Assembly (NCBI RefSeq): GCF_051967575.1
Contig: NZ_JBQCJW010000007.1
Location: 62,001 to 126,000 of the forward strand
DNA: 64,000 nucleotides
Direction of reading: 5' to 3'
From: Solibacillus silvestris_B
GTDB taxonomy: Bacteria; Bacillota; Bacilli; Bacillales_A; Planococcaceae
The position numbers and the translations under genes were made by a program. The notes below the pieces were generated by a model. That model worked only from the letters and a program-made list of their open reading frames with translations, was not told the origin of the DNA and did not search any database. Each line of letters begins with the position of its first letter. Positions within the stretch are counted from its first letter, which is position 1. Positions 43,724 through 53,301 of the stretch are shown one piece after another.

Positions 43724-45721
43724 ATGGATATCGTTTCGTCAATCATCCAATTATTTGTTGCCGCTGTTCTTATTTTTTTCATTAGCGGTCGACTCATTGG
43801 CTCTCAAGTAAGCTTAATAAAGCGAATTATGTCGGTAGTGATCAGTGTTGCTTTCACGACGTTCGTGTTTTGGTACACATATTTACGCGGTTCCGACTAT
43901 TATGACCAAGGCATCGTCTCGAATGTCGTCAATAGTGCTACACTTTTATGGCTTGGAAGCATGCTGCTCATTTCAATGCTTCTATATTTGTTTTTCGAGC
44001 TGTTTGATCCGATTGAACTGAATGAAAACGGCACACCTGTTGGCAGGCGCTCATATATAAAAACACTCATCACATATTGGAAGCGCCAAAAACGTTTGCG
44101 GGTAGTTGTGGGCATCGCTGTGAAAAACGGCGTCACACGCACGATGAAATATGCACGTGCCAGGGAGGATGAACGCGAGCTGGCGAAGGCGCTGCGTGAT
44201 ACCCTTGAGCAATGCGGCGGGGTGTTCATCAAATTCGGACAAGTTTTATCGACGCGAAAAGAACTTCTATCACCTATTTTCATCGAGGAACTTGAAAAGC
44301 TTCAGCAACATGTAAAACCTCTTTCCGATCAGCAAGTCGACCAAATTATAGTTGAAAACTTTGGTGCAGATACAAGCAATATTTTTTCGTATATTAGTAA
44401 AATACCGTTAGCCTCTGCTTCTATTGGTCAAGTACATAAAGCGGTTTTAAAGGAAACTAATGAGCCAGTCGTCGTAAAACTTTTGCGTCCTGAAGTAAAA
44501 AATATAATGCATGAAGATTTGTCGATTTTAATGGAATTCGCAAGCTGGATTACGAGTAAATCGCAATGGGCTGAAAATCTTGGGTTTTATGATTTGGCAA
44601 AAGGCTTTAGCTTGGCATTGAGTGAGGAAATCGATTTTAATATCGAGGCGCGCAATATGGAGCAAGTCGCAATGATTGTCAAACGCGGCAGCATCGATGT
44701 GAAAGTACCAAAAGTGTATGCTGAATACAGTAATGAAAATGTCATTGTGATGGAATATATAAAAGGCAAATCGGTTACAGTGGCAAATGGATTATTTACC
44801 GATTTGCAAATTGATCGACATCAATTCGCTCAATCTTTGCTTTATACGTTTTTGGAGCAGACGCTTATTTCCGGGATTTTCCATGCTGATCCACATCCCG
44901 GGAATATTTATATTGAGGAGAATAGCGGGCGTGTGGCGATACTGGATTACGGTGCAGTGGGCCGTTTGGCGGCACATCAGCAAGATGGCCTGAAGTATTT
45001 TTTAGTCGGCATTCATCAAAATGATGCAGCGCTTGTTGTTGACGGAATTAGCCAACTTGTTGAAAACGCAGAAGAAATCAATCGTCAGGAAATGGAGCAG
45101 GCAATCAGTCAAATTTTATTGAAGATCAATTACGTTTCGAGTGTTCCGACAGATGAGCTTATGTATTCGATTTTCTCCGTCGTCCGGGAGTTCGGCCTCC
45201 ATTTTTATCCCGCGGTGAATGTAGTATTACGCGCAATTGTCACACTTGATGGCACACTATCCATCATTTGCCCTGGCTTTGGGATTTTCAGTGAAGTGAA
45301 AGATTTCTCCAATGATTATTTAAAATCCAGTTTATTGAAGCCATTTAAAAAGCCTATCGAAACAAAACAATTTATCGAGGAAGAACTTGCATTATTATTA
45401 CCGAATTTGCGGAAGCTTCCGCGTCGCCTTGACCAATTGTTTAAAAAAGCCGAGAGCGGCAAAATCATATTGCATCATGATATTTTTTCCGATAAAGCGA
45501 ATTCGATGTTTGTTACACAGCTGTTTTCAAGATTTGTGCTGCTGTTCGTCGGCATTACGTTCGGTATTATATCCGTCGCCCTTCTTGCAATTTCGCAATT
45601 TATTCATAATGCCTATGCGGTCTATTTAAATACAGCTGCCTATTTAGGGTTATTTCTATGTGCGATTTTACTTGTACGGTTATCGATCCAGGCAATAAGG
45701 GATATGAAACGAACAAAATGA
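43724..45721 (+). CDS. ABC1/UbiB-family atypical kinase with membrane helices at both ends
   Basis: A 665-residue membrane-bound protein-kinase-like ATPase. The first ~100 residues hold three hydrophobic segments, unlike short UbiB proteins. The kinase core has the family motifs: KFGQVLSTR (KxGQ), the Ala-rich loop PLASASIGQVHKAVL in place of a Gly-rich loop, the catalytic Lys in VVVKLLRP, FHADPHPGNIYI, and DYG in place of DFG (VAILDYGAVGRLA). Two hydrophobic helices close the protein. UbiB relatives support isoprenoid quinone synthesis or lipid handling through ATPase activity. The frame opens at 43706, but AAGGAG sits 8 bases before ATG 43724. Confidence 0.9.
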   Translation: MDIVSSIIQLFVAAVLIFFISGRLIGSQVSLIKRIMSVVISVAFTTFVFWYTYLRGSDYYDQGIVSNVVNSATLLWLGSMLLISMLLYLFFELFDPIELNENGTPVGRRSYIKTLITYWKRQKRLRVVVGIAVKNGVTRTMKYARAREDERELAKALRDTLEQCGGVFIKFGQVLSTRKELLSPIFIEELEKLQQHVKPLSDQQVDQIIVENFGADTSNIFSYISKIPLASASIGQVHKAVLKETNEPVVVKLLRPEVKNIMHEDLSILMEFASWITSKSQWAENLGFYDLAKGFSLALSEEIDFNIEARNMEQVAMIVKRGSIDVKVPKVYAEYSNENVIVMEYIKGKSVTVANGLFTDLQIDRHQFAQSLLYTFLEQTLISGIFHADPHPGNIYIEENSGRVAILDYGAVGRLAAHQQDGLKYFLVGIHQNDAALVVDGISQLVENAEEINRQEMEQAISQILLKINYVSSVPTDELMYSIFSVVREFGLHFYPAVNVVLRAIVTLDGTLSIICPGFGIFSEVKDFSNDYLKSSLLKPFKKPIETKQFIEEELALLLPNLRKLPRRLDQLFKKAESGKIILHHDIFSDKANSMFVTQLFSRFVLLFVGITFGIISVALLAISQFIHNAYAVYLNTAAYLGLFLCAILLVRLSIQAIRDMKRTK

Positions 45722-45726
45722 ATGGG

Positions 45727-45755
45727 GAGATCCTTAGCAGGGTCTCTTTTTTAAG
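45727..45755 (+). terminator. Terminator of the ABC1 kinase gene
   Basis: GAGATCC pairs with GGGTCTC (one G-U) around TTAGCA, followed by a T run. Confidence 0.8.
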
Positions 45756-45811
45756 AAGAAAAGATGAAGCAGGCTATGCTATCCTTTGATTTTACTGAAA
45801 TGAAATAAACA

Positions 45812-45842
45812 AAGAAGCGTTTCCTTTTTGAAAGAAACACTC
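45812..45842 (-). terminator. Terminator of the secreted-protein gene
   Basis: On the minus strand AGTGTTTC pairs with GAAACGCT (one G-U) and is followed by TCTTTG. Confidence 0.6.
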
Positions 45843-45859
45843 CACTCGCAAAACTGTAT

Positions 45860-46726
45860 TCAATCAAATGTCCTGCATTGTTTTTCGCTTTCCTCTTCGG
45901 AAATATGCTTCTTTATTTTAATATTTGTCACTTGTAATCCTGTCAAGTTGGAATCACTTACGGAAAAAGTGAGTTTATCGTAATCTCCGCCGTGGTGCCC
46001 AGAATAGTTTAAAGCGCTTCCGTAAATACGGTGTCTTCTAGGATCTCCATCAATAGGCTCAATTTCGATTTTTGGGCACATAAAAAATTCCGAATAAGAT
46101 GGGCCTAAATGGTATAAATAACGTGTAAACAATGCTTCTTCAAGCAACTCCTCTTTAGTAGGCCCGTCTACTTCTTTCCTCCACCCCACCATGATCCAGT
46201 CATAAAGAGATTGTGATTTTAATCGCAGCTTTTGCCCATTTTCCGAAATGATGACTTCTCCTTCTTTGGCCGTGCAGGTATTGCGTTTCTTGTCAGCTGT
46301 ACATGTATAAGCGGGTTCAATCGTGATCACTTCATCAGTTGCCGATTTTAGCGTCAATTTATTGGATGGATTTTCTGAAGATGCCCCTATTTCCAGTGTA
46401 CCATTCACCGGTTCCGAGTTATTAAGCCAGTAAATCACCTTTCTGAGCACCCGTTCCTGAAAGCCATCATTGATGCTGAACACACGCTGAAACCCGGAAG
46501 CATTTTCAACTTTAATGTATTGAACATTTGAATGCTCCAATGAGTGCGCCATCAATTGTTCCAGAAAAGATTTACTGTTATTCTTTTTTTGCTCAACAAT
46601 TCGGCTGGCTGGATTAATTGATTTTGCATCAATGGAATATTGGCTCGTTGCTCCCTGATTCGCGAAAACAGCGGTAGTATTTGCGAGAATAAGCATACAA
46701 AAAATGATGCAGAAGTTTTTTTTCAA
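45860..46726 (-). CDS. Secreted protein of unknown function
   Basis: A 288-residue protein with a Sec signal peptide (KKNFCIIFCMLILANTTAVF, probable cleavage after AFANQ at about residue 24) and no membrane anchor after it. The mature part has four Cys (TCTADKKRNTC, FFMCPKIE, KQCRTFD) that could form two disulphides, and a C-terminal region with RRHRIYGSALNYSGHHGGDY that reads like a beta-strand domain with a His/Asp-rich loop. I do not recognise the family. Start is TTG 46726 with only a weak AAGG upstream, so the exact start is uncertain. Single gene, convergent with the ABC1 kinase gene. Confidence 0.7.
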   Translation of the reverse strand: MKKNFCIIFCMLILANTTAVFANQGATSQYSIDAKSINPASRIVEQKKNNSKSFLEQLMAHSLEHSNVQYIKVENASGFQRVFSINDGFQERVLRKVIYWLNNSEPVNGTLEIGASSENPSNKLTLKSATDEVITIEPAYTCTADKKRNTCTAKEGEVIISENGQKLRLKSQSLYDWIMVGWRKEVDGPTKEELLEEALFTRYLYHLGPSYSEFFMCPKIEIEPIDGDPRRHRIYGSALNYSGHHGGDYDKLTFSVSDSNLTGLQVTNIKIKKHISEEESEKQCRTFD

Positions 46727-47096
46727 TAAAGCACACCGACCTTTTTTATAAGTATCTTTCCCGAATATTCTTCAACTATCCAGACACATTGGCAGCAATG
46801 GGAAACTTCACATTTTAAATACTTGATTTTCTGCGCGAGCTTCATAGATTTCCAAATTTAAAAGATCTATAATTTTTCCGTCACTTCATTGCTTTACTAT
46901 AATAAAATACTAAATCATTAGTGAATTGCTGTGTTAGTGTGGAAGTGAATTTTAAAGGAATAATTGAATAAAACCTAGTAAAATAAGTATTTATTATATA
47001 AAAAAAGAAAAATTCGATAAAAATAAGTAGCAATAAACAGTTATTTGTAGAATAATAAATTTAAGAGAGTAGAATGATTGGAAAAGGGTGGGGCAG
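46727..47096. other. 370-base divergent intergenic region upstream of hutH
   Basis: Very AT-rich, especially 46900-47060, with several TATAAT-like stretches but no -35/-10 pair I would name. No reading frame, no HutP-type leader or catabolite-response (cre) palindrome recognised. Confidence 0.4.
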
Positions 47097-48581
47097 ATGA
47101 TTCAATTAAATGGACAAAATTTATCGATGGAGCAATTAGCGCGTATTTTATATAGCGGGGAAAAAGTCGGAATTGCAGAAGAAGCGAAGGCGCGTGTTGT
47201 AAAAAGCCGCGAAGCAGTGGAACGAATCGTGCAGCAGGATAAAACCGTATACGGAATCAATACAGGATTCGGAAAGTTTAGTGATGTGAAAATCGCCGGG
47301 CAGGAAGTAAGCAAGCTGCAAGTTAATTTAATCCGCTCGCATGCATGCGGATTTGGAGAACCGTTTTCGGAACAAGTTGCAAAAGCAATGATGGTACTAA
47401 GGTTAAATGCATTATTAAAAGGGTTATCAGGTATTCGAATGGAAGTTCTTGAACGTTTATTATGGATGATCAATGAAGATGTCATTCCTGTTATTCCTCA
47501 GCAAGGTTCGCTCGGAGCATCCGGAGATTTAGCACCGCTTTCTCATTTAGTACTGGCGGTTATCGGGGAAGGGGATGTGTTTGTAAATGGTGTACAACGC
47601 TCGTCACATGAAGTATTTGAACGTCGGGGACTGCCGAAAATCGAACTGCAGGCGAAAGAAGGCCTGGCTTTAATTAACGGGACACAGGCAATGACGGCAC
47701 AAGGTGTAGTCAATTATATCGAGGCTGAAAAACTGGCTTATGCGAGTGAGTGGATTGCAGCGATGACGATGGAAAGTTTATACGGCATTATCGATGCATT
47801 CCATCCTGCTGTTCATGAAGCACGCGGCATGCAAGAACAAATGGCTGTTGCAGAACGTATGCGTGACTGGTTAAAGGACAGCAAGCTCATCACACATCAA
47901 GGCGAAAAGCGAGTGCAGGACCCGTATTCACTTCGCTGTATCCCGCAAATACATGGTGCGAGCTGGCAAGTCCTGAATTATGTCAAAGAAAAGCTGGAAA
48001 TTGAAATGAATGCGGCAACGGACAATCCGCTCATTTTTGATGACGGTGATGTAGTCATTTCGGGGGGGAACTTCCATGGACAGCCGATTGCGTTTGCAAT
48101 GGACTTTCTGAAAATCGGCATGGCGGAGTTGGCCAATGTTTCGGAGCGCCGGATTGAACGATTAGTAAACCCGCAATTAAACGAAGGGCTGCCTGCATTT
48201 TTAAGTGCGAATCCCGGGCTTGAATCAGGAGCGATGATTTTGCAATATAGTGCGGCCAGTCTAGTATCGGAAAATAAAACATTGGCACACCCTGCATCGG
48301 TCGATTCCATCCCGTCTTCTGCCAATCAGGAAGATCATGTATCAATGGGAACAACCGGTTCTCGCCACGCGCGAATGATTATTGCCAATGTCCGGAATGT
48401 TTTGGCGATTGAAGCATTTTGTGCAGCACAAGCAGTGGAATACCGAGGTGCCGGCAAAATGTCGCCGAAGCTTTATGCTAAGTGGAATGACCTTCGGAAA
48501 TTAGCGCCTGCTATGAAGGAGGACCGTATTTTTAGTCATGATGTAAATCGTATTATCGAATATTTAAAGCCGAATGCATAA
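47097..48581 (+). CDS. hutH: Histidine ammonia-lyase
   Basis: A 494-residue cytoplasmic enzyme converting histidine to trans-urocanate and ammonia, the first step of histidine use. The internal Ala-Ser-Gly that cyclises into the MIO cofactor is at residues 141-143 (GSLGASGDLAPLSH). Other family landmarks are VYGINTGFGKFSDV, NGTQAMTAQGV, and the segment VQDPYSLRCIPQIHGA. Length equals that of HutH of Bacillus. AGGGTGG precedes ATG 47097; an in-frame GTG at 47088 overlaps that site. No hutU, hutI or hutG lies beside it, so the rest of the pathway must be elsewhere, or the urocanate has another use. Confidence 0.95.
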   Translation: MIQLNGQNLSMEQLARILYSGEKVGIAEEAKARVVKSREAVERIVQQDKTVYGINTGFGKFSDVKIAGQEVSKLQVNLIRSHACGFGEPFSEQVAKAMMVLRLNALLKGLSGIRMEVLERLLWMINEDVIPVIPQQGSLGASGDLAPLSHLVLAVIGEGDVFVNGVQRSSHEVFERRGLPKIELQAKEGLALINGTQAMTAQGVVNYIEAEKLAYASEWIAAMTMESLYGIIDAFHPAVHEARGMQEQMAVAERMRDWLKDSKLITHQGEKRVQDPYSLRCIPQIHGASWQVLNYVKEKLEIEMNAATDNPLIFDDGDVVISGGNFHGQPIAFAMDFLKIGMAELANVSERRIERLVNPQLNEGLPAFLSANPGLESGAMILQYSAASLVSENKTLAHPASVDSIPSSANQEDHVSMGTTGSRHARMIIANVRNVLAIEAFCAAQAVEYRGAGKMSPKLYAKWNDLRKLAPAMKEDRIFSHDVNRIIEYLKPNA

Positions 48582-48652
48582 ATGTTTGCAAGCCCATTTC
48601 GATCAATAAGTTTGCTATAATAAATGTCTAGTAGCAAAAGAGGAGATTTATT

Positions 48653-49531
48653 ATGACAAAACCACATTTATTAATAGTTGACGGAATGGCACTGTTGTTT
48701 CGTTCATTTTTTGCATCAGCCGCAATGAATCAGTTTATACGTTTAGATGACGGGACACCATCAAACGGTGTTCAAGGCTTTGCCCGCCATGTATTGACAG
48801 CACAAAATCTGATGCAGCCTACGCATTTGGCGGTATGCTGGGATATGGGCGCGGTCACGTTCCGAAATGACCTATACGATGGCTATAAGGCGAATAGACC
48901 TGCACCACCGGAAGAGATGCTGCCGCAATTCGATTTGGCTAAGAAAGTTTCGGAAATGATCGGGTGGCAAAATTTCGGTACACAAGGTCTTGAGGCAGAT
49001 GATTTAATCGGCTCAATGATTGAAAAGTGGAAAGACGAGGCCCGAATTACCGTCATTAGCGGTGATAAAGATTTACTGCAATTATTAAATCCTTCGACAA
49101 AAATTGCCTTTACGAAAAAAGGCTATACAGAGTACGATGTTTATACGGAAAGCCGATTTGTTGAGGAATATGGCATTGCACCAAAACAATTTGCGGAAGT
49201 AAAAGCATTTATGGGAGATACGAGTGACGGGTATCCCGGTGTGAAGGGAATAGGTCCGAAAACAGCGTTACAGCTCATTCAAAATCACGGTTCCATTGAT
49301 GGCGTATTAGAAGCATTGCCAACATTAAAGCCGGGTCAACGAATTAAGATCAGCGAAAATGAAGCAATGCTCCGTTTATCGCATCAATTGGCTACAATCC
49401 ATTGTGAAGTACCGATTGATATTGAATTAAATCAATTAGCATTATCTCCCTATGCTCCGGAGCTGTTTGATCATGTTGAACAGCGAGGCTATCGACTTAT
49501 TGCGAAGCATGCACGTTCTATTTATAAATAA
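48653..49531 (+). CDS. 5'-3' exonuclease / flap endonuclease (YpcP/ExoIX type)
   Basis: A 292-residue stand-alone homologue of the 5' nuclease domain of DNA polymerase I, acting on flaps and RNA primers. Metal-binding acidic motifs are intact: IVDGMALLFRSF, QGLEADDLIGSMI, ISGDKDLLQLL, and AFMGDTSDGYPGVKGIGPKT, which also starts the helix-hairpin-helix. GAGGAG precedes ATG 48653. The spacing suggests its own promoter (TATAAT at 48616-48621). Single gene. Confidence 0.92.
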   Translation: MTKPHLLIVDGMALLFRSFFASAAMNQFIRLDDGTPSNGVQGFARHVLTAQNLMQPTHLAVCWDMGAVTFRNDLYDGYKANRPAPPEEMLPQFDLAKKVSEMIGWQNFGTQGLEADDLIGSMIEKWKDEARITVISGDKDLLQLLNPSTKIAFTKKGYTEYDVYTESRFVEEYGIAPKQFAEVKAFMGDTSDGYPGVKGIGPKTALQLIQNHGSIDGVLEALPTLKPGQRIKISENEAMLRLSHQLATIHCEVPIDIELNQLALSPYAPELFDHVEQRGYRLIAKHARSIYK

Positions 49532-49535
49532 ATGT

Positions 49536-49570
49536 AAAGAGGTTGCGCACATTAGCGCAACCTCTTTTTA
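49536..49570 (+). terminator. Terminator of the exonuclease gene (convergent with the ger operon)
   Basis: AAAGAGGTTGCGC pairs exactly with GCGCAACCTCTTT around a 6-base loop, followed by TT. It touches the 3' end of the germination operon and probably serves both strands. Confidence 0.9.
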
Positions 49571-50701
49571 ATGTGAAATGATACGCTCCCCTTTGACCTT
49601 TACAAGCTCCACATCCACTTTCCGAATAGTAGACTCGTTAAGAGGAATTTTTCCATCCTGCTCATACTTTTTCCACGTTTTCAAATCTTTTCGGTACAAT
49701 ATCTCAGAGAACCGGTATATATCGGCATCAAATTGTAATGAAGCTTTATAGGTTTGCTTTATTTCTTTTTTTACTTGCTGCTCAATTTTATTTTCTAATA
49801 ATTCCATTTTATGTTCATTAAGCATTTCATTTGTCTGAACAACCAATTGAACTTGTAAATCAAACTGCACATTATTTTCGGAAACAATTGGTGTAATTTT
49901 AGAACGCACTTCGTCAACGGTTGTCGTTGTATATAATTCTTCAAATTCTTCCGTTTTAACGGTAATATCTGAGCGTTCTGTTTTATTATTGAGCCATTGA
50001 ATACCGTTTATATCGTCGCCTAATAAATTTCCTTTAAAACCAGTGTTCTTACCGAGAGTGCTTATGCCTTTAAATGAATAAACCGGATCAGGTCCATCTT
50101 CCTTTGACCAGTTTTCGCTAATTTCAACCAATGGTATTTTGGCTTCGTGACTCGGTTCATTCAAATGAATCATCAGCTCACGAAATTGGATGGGACGGAT
50201 TCGTGATGACTGATTATAGGAACTGAGCGGGTCGGACAACTTTGAAAGGGTGATGGATTTATTGATAATGGGGGTGATGAGCAAAGCTTCCTTGAGTGGT
50301 GAGTCTGTAATATAAGCCCAAGTCGTATACCTCAATTCCCTGTAGCGGATAAAGGAATCGATAATAGGTTCCACTTTATTTTCCTTTGCGATAGTTTCCG
50401 AAAAGAGAACATAGCTTAAATGCCCTAAAAAAAAGCGCTCATCCATCGTTTGATATAAATTGAAAAACGCTTCATCAAATGTTCTTCCTTTGGCCATCCC
50501 AACTTCAGCCTGTGTTGCTTCAGGATTCGGCTGATCGCTTTTGGCAATATTAGTGAAAGCAACAACCTGACTATAAATTTCATATTGACCTTCTTTATAA
50601 TCGATTCCCAGGCCAAGTAAATAATACATACGTTCAGGCTGGTTTGTATCCCAGCAGCCGGCAAGTAAAAGCAACAATGGAAATAAGAGTAACTTCTTCA
50701 T
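49568..50701 (-). CDS. Spore germinant receptor C subunit (GerAC-type lipoprotein)
   Basis: A 377-residue lipoprotein (lipobox LAGC, Cys16, followed by WDTNQPERMYYLLGLGIDY, the standard GerC N-terminus). It sits on the outer face of the spore inner membrane and joins the A and B subunits in the germinant receptor. Conserved blocks include the region containing FFLGHLSYVLFSETIA and the basic C-terminal segment with FSEILYRKDLKTWKKYEQDG. Its ATG overlaps the TGA of the A subunit gene (ATGA). It is the last gene of the operon. Germinant unknown. Confidence 0.93.
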   Translation of the reverse strand: MKKLLLFPLLLLLAGCWDTNQPERMYYLLGLGIDYKEGQYEIYSQVVAFTNIAKSDQPNPEATQAEVGMAKGRTFDEAFFNLYQTMDERFFLGHLSYVLFSETIAKENKVEPIIDSFIRYRELRYTTWAYITDSPLKEALLITPIINKSITLSKLSDPLSSYNQSSRIRPIQFRELMIHLNEPSHEAKIPLVEISENWSKEDGPDPVYSFKGISTLGKNTGFKGNLLGDDINGIQWLNNKTERSDITVKTEEFEELYTTTTVDEVRSKITPIVSENNVQFDLQVQLVVQTNEMLNEHKMELLENKIEQQVKKEIKQTYKASLQFDADIYRFSEILYRKDLKTWKKYEQDGKIPLNESTIRKVDVELVKVKGERIISH

Positions 50702-52125
50702 TTTGTTTTTTCCTTTGTTTTATCTTTAACATTTAATAATTCTGGGCGTTTCGTGCTCGAATTTGACGGCGGACGGAATAGGGACATTTTTATATTATCC
50801 CAGCTCAAATCGGCTGCTATATTTAAATAGGGAACACCATAAATACGGATATTCGCGATATAGACAAGGCAAACATAGATCGATAGGAAAAAACCAAAAA
50901 GCCCGAAAGCCGATGTAATAATAATAAATACAATTCGCAGCATGCTGATCGTCGTAACGAAGGACTGATTGACAAGTGTAAAGGTGGCAATCGTTGAAGT
51001 AGCTATAACCACAATCATGGCGGGACTTGTAATCCCTGCCCGGATGGCTGCGTCGCCTATAATCAATCCACCTACAACACTGATCGTTCCACCTAAAATA
51101 CTCGGTAGGCGCAAGCCCGCTTCACGAAATAACTCAAACATAAAAAGCATCCCAAGCATTTCTAAAGCTGCAGGCAGCGGCGAGCCCGTATTGGCCTGGA
51201 CAACAGTCGCAAGCAATTGGATGGGAAGCTGCTCTTGATGGAATGTCGTCAGCGCAAGCCAGAAAGCCGGGAGTAAAAATGCTATTAATATGCAGAATAA
51301 ACGCAGTAATCGTTCCACTGAACTGAATATCGGAGGAAAGTCATTGTCCTCTCCGGTTTTAAGTAATACTAGAATATTGATGGGTGTGATAATTGCATAT
51401 GCAATCCCGTCCACCAAAATGACGAAGCGTCCGGTAACGAGGGATTGCACCACAAAATCAGGACGGCCAGTTGTATCATTTAAAGGGATGAAATATGAAA
51501 CTTTATTCAACCGTTCCATTATTAATTCACCACTTATAATAACATCAGTTTCGATTGCTGACAGTTGCTTTTTTAATTGTTTTAAAATCGATAAATCCGC
51601 AATGTCATTAAAAAACAGAATAGCCATATTTGTTTTTGAACGTGCTCCGATTGTTAATTTCTCAACACTTAACGAATTCGTAGGCAGGCGTTTCCGGATA
51701 AGCGCAATATTGACACCTAAATCTTCAATGAAGTTATCACGCGGACCTTTAATAAGTACTTCCAAGCTTGTCTCTTCAGGGCTTCGATTCGGCTTATTTT
51801 CGATATTGCTGCATAATAAAATCTTTAAATTTTCAACATAAATTAGAACAAATCCGCTAAACACATTCGTAACAGCCTCTTGCAGATCGTCAATTTTCTG
51901 TAGCTGGGGAAGATGCAATTTCTGCATTAAAACTTCCTCATCAAATTGTTCTTTTTGATGGCATACCACTTTTAGTCGGGGGACGACTACTTCATTGAAT
52001 AAATGATTATCTGTCATCGCTTCACAAGTGATGAGCATAACGTCGCTTGCAGGAAAGTCAAATGTTTGAAAGCGAATATCAGCACAATTATCAAATAGCT
52101 TTTTTAAGGCAGCATATTCAATCAT
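50698..52125 (-). CDS. Spore germinant receptor A subunit (GerAA type)
   Basis: A 475-residue protein with a hydrophilic N-terminal region (about 1-235; ENKPNRSPEETSLEVLIKGP, then FIEDLGVNIALIRKRLPTN) and a membrane region of about five or six helices (about 245-440), followed by a basic cytoplasmic tail. The family signature PEETSLEVLIKGPRDNFIED is complete. Subunit A forms the membrane channel-like part that responds to germinants. The start overlaps the end of the B gene by eight bases. The N-terminal region is slightly shorter than in GerAA of Bacillus subtilis. Confidence 0.93.
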   Translation of the reverse strand: MIEYAALKKLFDNCADIRFQTFDFPASDVMLITCEAMTDNHLFNEVVVPRLKVVCHQKEQFDEEVLMQKLHLPQLQKIDDLQEAVTNVFSGFVLIYVENLKILLCSNIENKPNRSPEETSLEVLIKGPRDNFIEDLGVNIALIRKRLPTNSLSVEKLTIGARSKTNMAILFFNDIADLSILKQLKKQLSAIETDVIISGELIMERLNKVSYFIPLNDTTGRPDFVVQSLVTGRFVILVDGIAYAIITPINILVLLKTGEDNDFPPIFSSVERLLRLFCILIAFLLPAFWLALTTFHQEQLPIQLLATVVQANTGSPLPAALEMLGMLFMFELFREAGLRLPSILGGTISVVGGLIIGDAAIRAGITSPAMIVVIATSTIATFTLVNQSFVTTISMLRIVFIIITSAFGLFGFFLSIYVCLVYIANIRIYGVPYLNIAADLSWDNIKMSLFRPPSNSSTKRPELLNVKDKTKEKTK

Positions 52126-53209
52126 TATATTCCAACTTTCGTCTATTTTTTCGATTTACTAATATAAAGAGAATAATTGAAAGTACGAAAAAGAATAATG
52201 TAGTACTTATTAAAAAATATTGCCCTTTCCACTTGCTGAATATACTGTCATTGAGTAAAAAAAGAGGCAGCGAGCAAAAAACAAAAATCGGGAAAATATA
52301 TGCCCAAATTTTCTTCTTTTGGCCAGTGAGTCCTAATAGTTCGATTATTATGAATAGTATAAAACCGATCCGGATAAATGCTCCTGTCAGCCACTGGTAA
52401 ATAGAAAAGAAATCGATATGGTTTATAAAGCTCCCGATTGTGGCAATTCGCCATTCTTCATAGGCAGGATACCGCTGTTTAGCAGCTTCAGCTGGTCCGA
52501 ATTCGGCAATTGCTCCCACTAATGGGCCTAGTGTTAATCCTAGTAGTAAAAAGAGCATGATCAATAAATGCGTTAATTTAAGCTTAGTCTTAAAATGATG
52601 CTGAATAAAAACGAGTAAATAAAGCTCTACAAAGCCGGAAGCGGGGTACAGCATTGATATGAAAACCGGTTTCACGCCATGCTCGAAAAAAGGCAGCAGT
52701 AATGCATAGTCTTTCACCTGTATATTGACAAAGGCGATAAAGAATCCAAGGACCACCACGACAAGCAAGACGACAACATTAACCATTGTGATTGTCATTA
52801 TGGAGGATGCCGCCAGTAAGAAACATACAACTGCAAAGAACGAAAATAAAAGCAAAGGAGGAGTTTGGATTAAAAAAGTTGTTGAAACCCATTGCAATGT
52901 TTCATGCATTGTAACAACCGCCATGAGTATTAAGTAAAAAGCAATGATATATATGAGTACATTCCCAAGCTTCGGATAATTGTTTTGCAAATACATGCGA
53001 AGCGACTCATCTTTAATTTTTTTTACTGTAAGCAAAGGCAGGATCAGCCATGGAATGATAGGCAATACTGAAAAAATGACAGAAAACCAGGCGTCTCTGC
53101 CAGCTCCGTTTAATAAAGAAGGAATAATCGTGACATGATTTTTCAACCCGATGAATGTCATCGTTAAGAAAATAATATGTAAAAGACTAATAGAGCCAAC
53201 TGATTTCAT
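52118..53209 (-). CDS. Spore germinant receptor B subunit (GerAB/amino-acid permease-like)
   Basis: A 363-residue membrane protein with about ten helices, distantly related to amino-acid/polyamine transporters. Landmarks: NHVTIIPSLLNGAGRDAWFS early, then PKLGNVLIYIIAFYLILMAV. B subunits bind the germinant. Here B is first in the operon, so the gene order is B-A-C rather than the common A-B-C. GAGGATATATT precedes the ATG. The transcript would be made in the forespore under sigma-G in relatives; I could not identify that promoter with confidence. Confidence 0.92.
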   Translation of the reverse strand: MKSVGSISLLHIIFLTMTFIGLKNHVTIIPSLLNGAGRDAWFSVIFSVLPIIPWLILPLLTVKKIKDESLRMYLQNNYPKLGNVLIYIIAFYLILMAVVTMHETLQWVSTTFLIQTPPLLLFSFFAVVCFLLAASSIMTITMVNVVVLLVVVVLGFFIAFVNIQVKDYALLLPFFEHGVKPVFISMLYPASGFVELYLLVFIQHHFKTKLKLTHLLIMLFLLLGLTLGPLVGAIAEFGPAEAAKQRYPAYEEWRIATIGSFINHIDFFSIYQWLTGAFIRIGFILFIIIELLGLTGQKKKIWAYIFPIFVFCSLPLFLLNDSIFSKWKGQYFLISTTLFFFVLSIILFILVNRKNRRKLEYND

Positions 53210-53275
53210 AATATATCCTCACAGTTTTTTTACAGTAATAGTCAATTAACTTATCATTTATTCAGAAAAAGAAAA

Positions 53276-53301
53276 CAGCACTAGCATAAATGCTAATGCT
53301 G
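53276..53301 (-). terminator. Terminator overlapping the end of the C39-like gene
   Basis: On the minus strand CAGCATTAGCAT pairs with ATGCTAGTGCTG (one G-U), followed by TTTTCTTTTT. The stem includes the TAG stop codon of the gene. Confidence 0.85.
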
